From assembly GCA_036501485.1 (NCBI GenBank), contig DASYAG010000105.1, positions 1 to 10,924 on the forward strand: 10,924 nucleotides of DNA, written 5' to 3'. The notes below the pieces were generated by a model. The model was not told the DNA's origin. It worked only from the letters and a program-made list of their open reading frames with translations, and searched no databases. The DNA comes from PALSA-607 sp036501485 (GTDB lineage: Bacteria > Actinomycetota > Actinomycetes > Acidothermales > Acidothermaceae). Shown here piece by piece: positions 7,717 to 10,924 of this stretch; the first letter of the stretch is position 1, and each line of letters starts with the position of its first letter. The position numbers and the translations under genes are program-made.

Positions 7717-8833
7717 GGGACGCCGATGCGGTGGGCGCACCAGTCGGCGAGCCCGTCGGTGTCGCGGTGGGTTTCGCCGTCGGGGTTGGCGTGGCGCTCG
7801 GCGTCACGGACGGCTTCGAACTCGCCTTTGCCGTCGGCGTTGGACTCGACGACTTGCTCGGCTTCGCGGTCGGCGTCGAGCTGAACGAGAAGGTGGGTGT
7901 GAATGACGCCAGCGGTGACGCCGTAACGGTCGCGGTGGCGGTTGCCGTTGCTGTGGTGGTGACAGTGACGGTCGGCAGCGGCGGCGCGAGAAGCGCTTCA
8001 CGAGGATCGACACGCGGCGGCTCGACAACGATGCCGACGAGGTCGAGCGTGCTGAAGTCGACGTACGGCTTGACCTCGCCGGTCTGCACGTCGCCTGCGA
8101 GCGGGTTGGTGGCCGAAAGCACGCTGCCGACCGGCACTCCCCACACAAACGGTGTCTGGTCGAGGGAGCCCTGTGTTACCAGGCCATCGCCGGACTTCAC
8201 GCGCGCTGTCGGATCGAGCATCTCCAGGCTCATCGCCGAGCGACCGTGCCCCGACACGACTCCCATGGCGTTGTTCGGCAACCGCACGCCGACGTTGAAC
8301 TCAGGATCGATCGCGAGCAGCACCGTCGACGTTGTCGAACCGACGATCTTTAACCGACCGACGAGGCCGTCGCCGTTCAGAACGGTCATATTCTCTTTCA
8401 AACCGTCACTCGAACCTGCGTCGATTGTCGCCGTCCACTCAAAGCCATTCCTTGCACTGACGGCGATCACCTGCGCATAGAGCAACTTGTACTGGCCGAC
8501 AGCCGACACATGCAGCAGTTGCTCGAGTTCGTTTTCGCGCGCGGTATCGAACGGCTGCAACTTCAACTGCTGTTGAAGGGTGGCGACTTCCTTCTGCAGA
8601 TCAGTGACCTTCTTGTGGTTGCTACCGATGTCGCCGACGGCTTGCACGGCGTGCCGCACTGGTCGCACCACGTCGGCAGCGACACGTTCAACAGGTCCGA
8701 AAACTGACGACGCGGTACGCCGGATAGAGCCGAAGAATCCCCCGCCACGCGAACGATAGTCGAGGGTGATCAGGGTAAATGCGGTTAGCAGCAGCAACGC
8801 GAGAACAACGCGGGTGCGGCGACTATCTCTCAC
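7709..8833 (-). CDS. mreC: Rod shape-determining protein MreC with long Thr/Pro/Ser tail
   Basis: A 374-residue bitopic protein: basic N-terminus, one membrane helix (about 8-25), a coiled coil (about 70-108, including VTDLQKEVATLQQQLKL) and the extracytoplasmic MreC beta-barrel domains (about 118-275). MreC links MreB filaments to PBP2 and helps activate RodA-PBP2. After a conserved-looking LDLVGIVVEPPRVDPREALL end (263-282), the protein continues with about 88 residues made almost wholly of Thr, Pro, Ser, Ala and Lys, without predicted fold. The start is GTG 8833; it has no Shine-Dalgarno of its own, no in-frame alternative lies upstream before a TGA, and it overlaps the stop of a 7-codon ORF (GTGA). 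Downstream it overlaps mreD by 8 bases. Confidence 0.95.
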   Translation of the reverse strand: MRDSRRTRVVLALLLLTAFTLITLDYRSRGGGFFGSIRRTASSVFGPVERVAADVVRPVRHAVQAVGDIGSNHKKVTDLQKEVATLQQQLKLQPFDTARENELEQLLHVSAVGQYKLLYAQVIAVSARNGFEWTATIDAGSSDGLKENMTVLNGDGLVGRLKIVGSTTSTVLLAIDPEFNVGVRLPNNAMGVVSGHGRSAMSLEMLDPTARVKSGDGLVTQGSLDQTPFVWGVPVGSVLSATNPLAGDVQTGEVKPYVDFSTLDLVGIVVEPPRVDPREALLAPPLPTVTVTTTATATATATVTASPLASFTPTFSFSSTPTAKPSKSSSPTPTAKASSKPSVTPSATPTPTAKPTATPTGSPTGAPTASASHG

Positions 8834-8853
8834 AAGCGCACGCGGCGATTCAT
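8830..8853 (-). CDS. Possible 7-codon leader ORF before mreC (MNRRVRL)
   Basis: ATG 8853 opens a 7-codon frame ending in TGA at 8830-8832; this stop overlaps the mreC GTG start (GTGA). GAGG (8859-8862) stands five bases before the ATG and is the only good ribosome-binding site in the 66-base mreB-mreC gap, being too far (25 bases) from the mreC GTG. The peptide itself (three Arg of seven residues) probably has no function; the likely role is to load ribosomes that then restart at mreC. It could also be chance, because seven codons carry almost no coding signal. Confidence 0.35.
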   Translation of the reverse strand: MNRRVRL

Positions 8854-8858
8854 GAAGA

Positions 8859-8862
8859 CCTC
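8859..8862 (-). promoter_or_regulatory. Shine-Dalgarno (GAGG) ahead of the mreC leader ORF
   Basis: GAGG on the minus strand lies five bases before ATG 8853 and 25 bases before the mreC GTG. The spacing fits the 7-codon ORF and not mreC, which decides how the mreC start is read: coupled reinitiation rather than direct loading. Confidence 0.5.
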
Positions 8863-8899
8863 AGACGTGTTGCGCGACACCAGGACCGGGGTCGGGGCG

Positions 8900-9937
8900 T
8901 CAGCGACCGCGCGGCTCGGAGATGAGAACCTGCTGCAGGGCCTCGAACTCCTCGATGCACTTGCCCGAACCCATCGCTACCGAGTCGAGTGGTCGATCGG
9001 TGATGTGGATCGGCATTCCGGTCTCGTGCCGCAATCGCTCGTCGAGACCCTTGAGCAACGCGCCACCACCGGTGAGCACGATGCCGCGGTCCATGATGTC
9101 GCCGGCAAGTTCAGGCGGGCACTTGTCGAGCGTCGTCTTTACTGCGTCGACGATCGCGTTGACGGGCTCATCAATGGCCTTACGAATCTCGGCTGCGCTA
9201 ACGACAATCGTCTTCGGCAATCCACTGACGAGGTCGCGGCCGCGAATCTCTGCATGCGGTTCGTCAGGGGCCGGGAACGCGGAGCCGATCGCCATCTTGA
9301 TTTCTTCGGCAGTGCGCTCGCCGAGCATCAGCGAGTATTCCTTCTTCACATAGTTGATGATCGAACTGTCGAGCTCGTCACCGCCGATGCGGATCGACTG
9401 GCTGGTGACGATGCCACCGAGAGAGATGACAGCAACTTCCGTCGTGCCACCGCCGATGTCGACGACCATGTTGCCGGTCGGCTCGTGCACTGGCAGGCCA
9501 GCACCGATCGCCGCCGCCATCGGCTCTTCGATGATGTAGACGCGTCGCGCGCCGGCCGCATAACCGGCGTCCTTCACTGCTCGCTGCTCGACACCGGTGA
9601 TACCGCTCGGCACGCACACGACGACGCGGGGGCCGCGGGCGAGATAACGGCGCCGGTGCACCTTCTGGATGAAGTAGCGCAGCATGCGCTCGGTCGTATC
9701 GAAGTCGGCGATAACGCCGTCCTTCAGCGGGCGAATGGCGACGATGTTGCCCGGCGTCCGGCCAATCATCCGCTTGGCTTCGATGCCGACAGCCAAAATC
9801 CCACCGGTGTTGGTGTTAATGGCCACCACGGACGGCTCGTTCAAGACGATGCCGCGACCGCGGACGTAGACCAGCGTGTTGGCGGTGCCGAGGTCGACGG
9901 CCATGTCCCGGCCGAGGAACGACATGTTGGAGGCCAT
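8900..9937 (-). CDS. mreB: Rod shape-determining protein MreB (actin homologue)
   Basis: A 345-residue bacterial actin that polymerises under the membrane and organises elongation-mode wall synthesis. Actin-fold motifs are all present: phosphate-1 DLGTANTLV (15-23), VCVPSGITGVEQRA (108-120) with IIEEPMAAAIGAGLPV (135-150), phosphate-2 VVDIGGGTTEVAVISLGG (158-175), IRIGGDELD (182-190) and the adenosine motif GIVLTGGGALLKGL (285-298). FLGRDMAVDLG at the start is typical of actinobacterial MreB. ATG 9937 (MASNMSFLG) has GGAAGG twelve bases upstream; ATG 9925 (MSFLG) is a close alternative, as the residues before it have no motif. The frame stays open to 10027 but the added residues look like leader DNA. 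It follows ndk after a 202-base gap, so it probably starts its own transcript, although I could not find a convincing promoter. Confidence 0.98.
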   Translation of the reverse strand: MASNMSFLGRDMAVDLGTANTLVYVRGRGIVLNEPSVVAINTNTGGILAVGIEAKRMIGRTPGNIVAIRPLKDGVIADFDTTERMLRYFIQKVHRRRYLARGPRVVVCVPSGITGVEQRAVKDAGYAAGARRVYIIEEPMAAAIGAGLPVHEPTGNMVVDIGGGTTEVAVISLGGIVTSQSIRIGGDELDSSIINYVKKEYSLMLGERTAEEIKMAIGSAFPAPDEPHAEIRGRDLVSGLPKTIVVSAAEIRKAIDEPVNAIVDAVKTTLDKCPPELAGDIMDRGIVLTGGGALLKGLDERLRHETGMPIHITDRPLDSVAMGSGKCIEEFEALQQVLISEPRGR

Positions 9938-10048
9938 GAATGCTGCAAACCTTCCGATCGACGTACGCGAGAACAGGACTGCTGGACAGCCTGGCCATGC
10001 TACGCGGTGACCCACCACCTCGGCCAAAACGCCGGAAGCGCTCTCAGC

Positions 10049-10078
10049 TCCCGCCCAGGCACAACGACCGAGGCGGGA
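10049..10078. repeat. 7-bp inverted repeat between ndk and mreB
   Basis: TCCCGCC (10049-10055) and GGCGGGA (10072-10078) are perfect inverted arms separated by 16 bases. On the transcribed strand this hairpin would begin 62 bases after the ndk stop. No T-run follows directly, so an intrinsic terminator of the classic kind is not supported; a Rho-related element, an operator upstream of mreB or chance in GC-rich DNA are possible. Confidence 0.4.
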
Positions 10079-10086
10079 CGGCGGGG

Positions 10087-10134
10087 GGTTCGGCTATGCC
10101 GACAGGTGCGGGTTCGGCTATGCCGACAGGTGCG
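10087..10134 (-). repeat. Perfect 24-bp tandem duplication after ndk
   Basis: Units 10087-10110 and 10111-10134 are identical. A third, diverged copy lies at 10138-10156 (17 of 19 bases match the unit), covering the last codons and TAG stop of ndk, two bases out of phase with the 24-base period. Each perfect unit contains TCGGC-ATA-GCCGA on the ndk strand, a 5-bp hairpin with a 3-base loop; the ndk copy has a changed loop flank and cannot form all five pairs. The simplest reading is that the end of ndk was copied twice downstream. Paired hairpins could protect or end the ndk message, but there is no T-run. Confidence 0.9.
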
Positions 10135-10139
10135 AGGGG

Positions 10140-10562
10140 CTAGGCCGACAGCTGCGGGAAGAAGAGAGCGACCTCTCGGGCGGCCGACTCCGGCGAGTCC
10201 GAGCCGTGGACCAGGTTCTCGGTCACGATCAGTCCGAAATCGCCCCGGATCGTGCCTGATGGCGCTTTCACCGGGTCGGTCGGCCCCATCATCGTCCGCC
10301 AGGTCTCGATGGCCCGCGGACCTTCGACGGCGGCCGCGACCAGCGGCCCTGAGGTGATGAAGCCGATCAGCGACTCGAAGAACGGCTTGCCGACGTGCTC
10401 GGCGTAGTGCTCCTCCGCAGTCTCGCGGTCAAGGGTGCGAAGTTCGAGGGCGACCAGCCGCAGGCCCTTGCGTTCGAGGCGGTCGAGAACCTCACCGACC
10501 AGCCCGCGCCGGACAGCGTCGGGCTTTACGAGGACGAGCGTGCGCTCGAGTGTGACTGTCAC
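10140..10562 (-). CDS. ndk: Nucleoside diphosphate kinase
   Basis: A 140-residue cytoplasmic enzyme that moves the gamma-phosphate from ATP to other (d)NDPs through a phospho-histidine. Motifs: ERTLVLVKPDAVRRGLVGEV (6-25, with the nucleotide-contacting Lys13), HYAEHVGKPFFESLIGFITSGP (52-73), ETWRTMMGPTDP (86-97), GTIRGDFG (103-110, Arg106) and the active-site NLVHGSDSPESA with catalytic His119. The length matches the family. The start is GTG 10562, giving MTVTLERTLV; the longer open frame (to 10823) is antisense-frame noise overlapping the permease gene. Upstream there are only 11 bases to the permease stop, so the two may share a transcript. Its last codons and stop resemble the 24-bp tandem repeat that follows. 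No defects seen. Confidence 0.97.
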   Translation of the reverse strand: MTVTLERTLVLVKPDAVRRGLVGEVLDRLERKGLRLVALELRTLDRETAEEHYAEHVGKPFFESLIGFITSGPLVAAAVEGPRAIETWRTMMGPTDPVKAPSGTIRGDFGLIVTENLVHGSDSPESAAREVALFFPQLSA

Positions 10563-10573
10563 GGCGCGTGAGC

Positions 10574-10924
10574 CTACCGAAGCAGCAAGACGCCGAGACG
10601 GCGGGTCGCGACCGCGGTCCCGACTAGCCCCATAACAAGCAGATAGGCGAGATTCGCTAGCAGGCCTGGTCCAACATGACCGAGCGCCAGCGATCGCTGG
10701 ACGTCGACGGCTTGGTAGAGCGGCGTCCAGCGAACGATGTCGCCGATCACGTGCGGATAGGTGCTCAGCGGATAGAAGGTCGCCGAGAACAAGAACATCG
10801 GCAGCAGGGCGAGGGTGACCCACTCGAAGTCTTGCCAGCTACGCATGAACGTCGTGCACGCCATGCCGCACGCTGCGAACGCGAGACCTTCTAATACGGC
10901 AAACGGCAGGCAGAGCAACGCCCA
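10574..10924 (-). CDS. ABC-2 type transporter permease, C-terminal part (partial)
   Basis: The visible 116 residues are the C-terminal end of a membrane protein entering from the right edge; the first visible codons are TGG GCG TTG. It has hydrophobic helices and the segment LPMFLFSATFYPLSTYPHVI, followed by RWTPLYQAVDVQRSLALG, which is the pattern of ABC-2 permeases of the NodJ/DrrB drug or polysaccharide export type (a loop with FxP-L, then TPLYxxV). Such permeases pair with a separate ATPase subunit, presumably encoded to the right of the window. Substrate cannot be told. It carries a TTA leucine codon at 10892-10894, rare in high-GC genes. Its close spacing to ndk (11 bases) suggests co-transcription; a functional link with ndk is not implied. 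Confidence 0.85.
   Translation of the reverse strand, partial: WALLCLPFAVLEGLAFAACGMACTTFMRSWQDFEWVTLALLPMFLFSATFYPLSTYPHVIGDIVRWTPLYQAVDVQRSLALGHVGPGLLANLAYLLVMGLVGTAVATRRLGVLLLR

Noticed and set aside
9997..10027. mreB promoter with TTGGCC and TAGCAT boxes
   Set aside because: The boxes match at four of six bases each but the spacer is 19 bases; too weak to call.
8852..10357. 501-codon plus-strand open frame opposite mreB and the ndk gap
   Set aside because: It is the antisense shadow of mreB and part of ndk; the translation is rich in Asp, Arg, Val and His with no recognisable motif, while the minus strand carries perfect MreB motifs.
10563..10823. Extended N-terminus of ndk (227-residue reading)
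   Set aside because: The extra part overlaps the permease in another frame; GTG 10562 gives exactly the usual 140-residue enzyme.

Overview
All genes in this window lie on the minus strand, so they are transcribed from the right end towards the left. The high GC content, GTG starts, short overlapping junctions and gene order (ndk, mreB, mreC, mreD, mrdA, rodA, a radical SAM protein, its DUF2344 partner, then RNase E) point to an actinomycete (Actinobacteria) with the rod or hyphal type of cell-wall elongation machinery. I cannot place it to family from the sequence alone. Every assignment rests on motifs read by eye; no database search was made.

Layout from right to left (direction of transcription): the C-terminal end of an ABC-2 type transporter permease (10574-10924, cut by the window edge); ndk, nucleoside diphosphate kinase (10140-10562); a 202-base gap holding a perfect 24-bp tandem duplication that looks copied from the end of ndk, plus an inverted repeat; mreB (8900-9937); a possible 7-codon leader ORF; mreC (7709-8833); mreD (7201-7716); mrdA for class B PBP2 (4802-7204); rodA for the SEDS glycosyltransferase (3606-4805); a radical SAM protein with a cobalamin-binding-like N-terminus (1632-3590); its DUF2344 partner (869-1648); a 208-base leader with a 20-bp tandem repeat; and the first 220 codons of rne (1-660), which continue past coordinate 1. 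No plus-strand gene is credible, and there is no gene-free stretch longer than about 210 bases.

How the genes work together: MreB filaments with MreC and MreD form the scaffold that positions and activates the RodA-PBP2 pair. RodA polymerises lipid II glycans and PBP2 cross-links them. mreC/mreD overlap by 8 bases, and mreD/mrdA and mrdA/rodA overlap by ATGA, so these four are almost certainly translationally coupled. The radical SAM gene follows rodA after 15 bases and overlaps DUF2344, so the two proteins of unknown function are probably co-expressed with the elongasome and sit just upstream of the RNA-decay enzyme RNase E.

This is mostly a conserved housekeeping locus. The best leads for something undescribed are the radical SAM/DUF2344 pair (unknown reaction, with a second C-terminal cysteine cluster), the four-copy FQxPSV-type peptide repeat in the RNase E N-terminal extension, the tandem repeats in the rne leader and after ndk, and the small leader ORF whose stop overlaps the mreC start.
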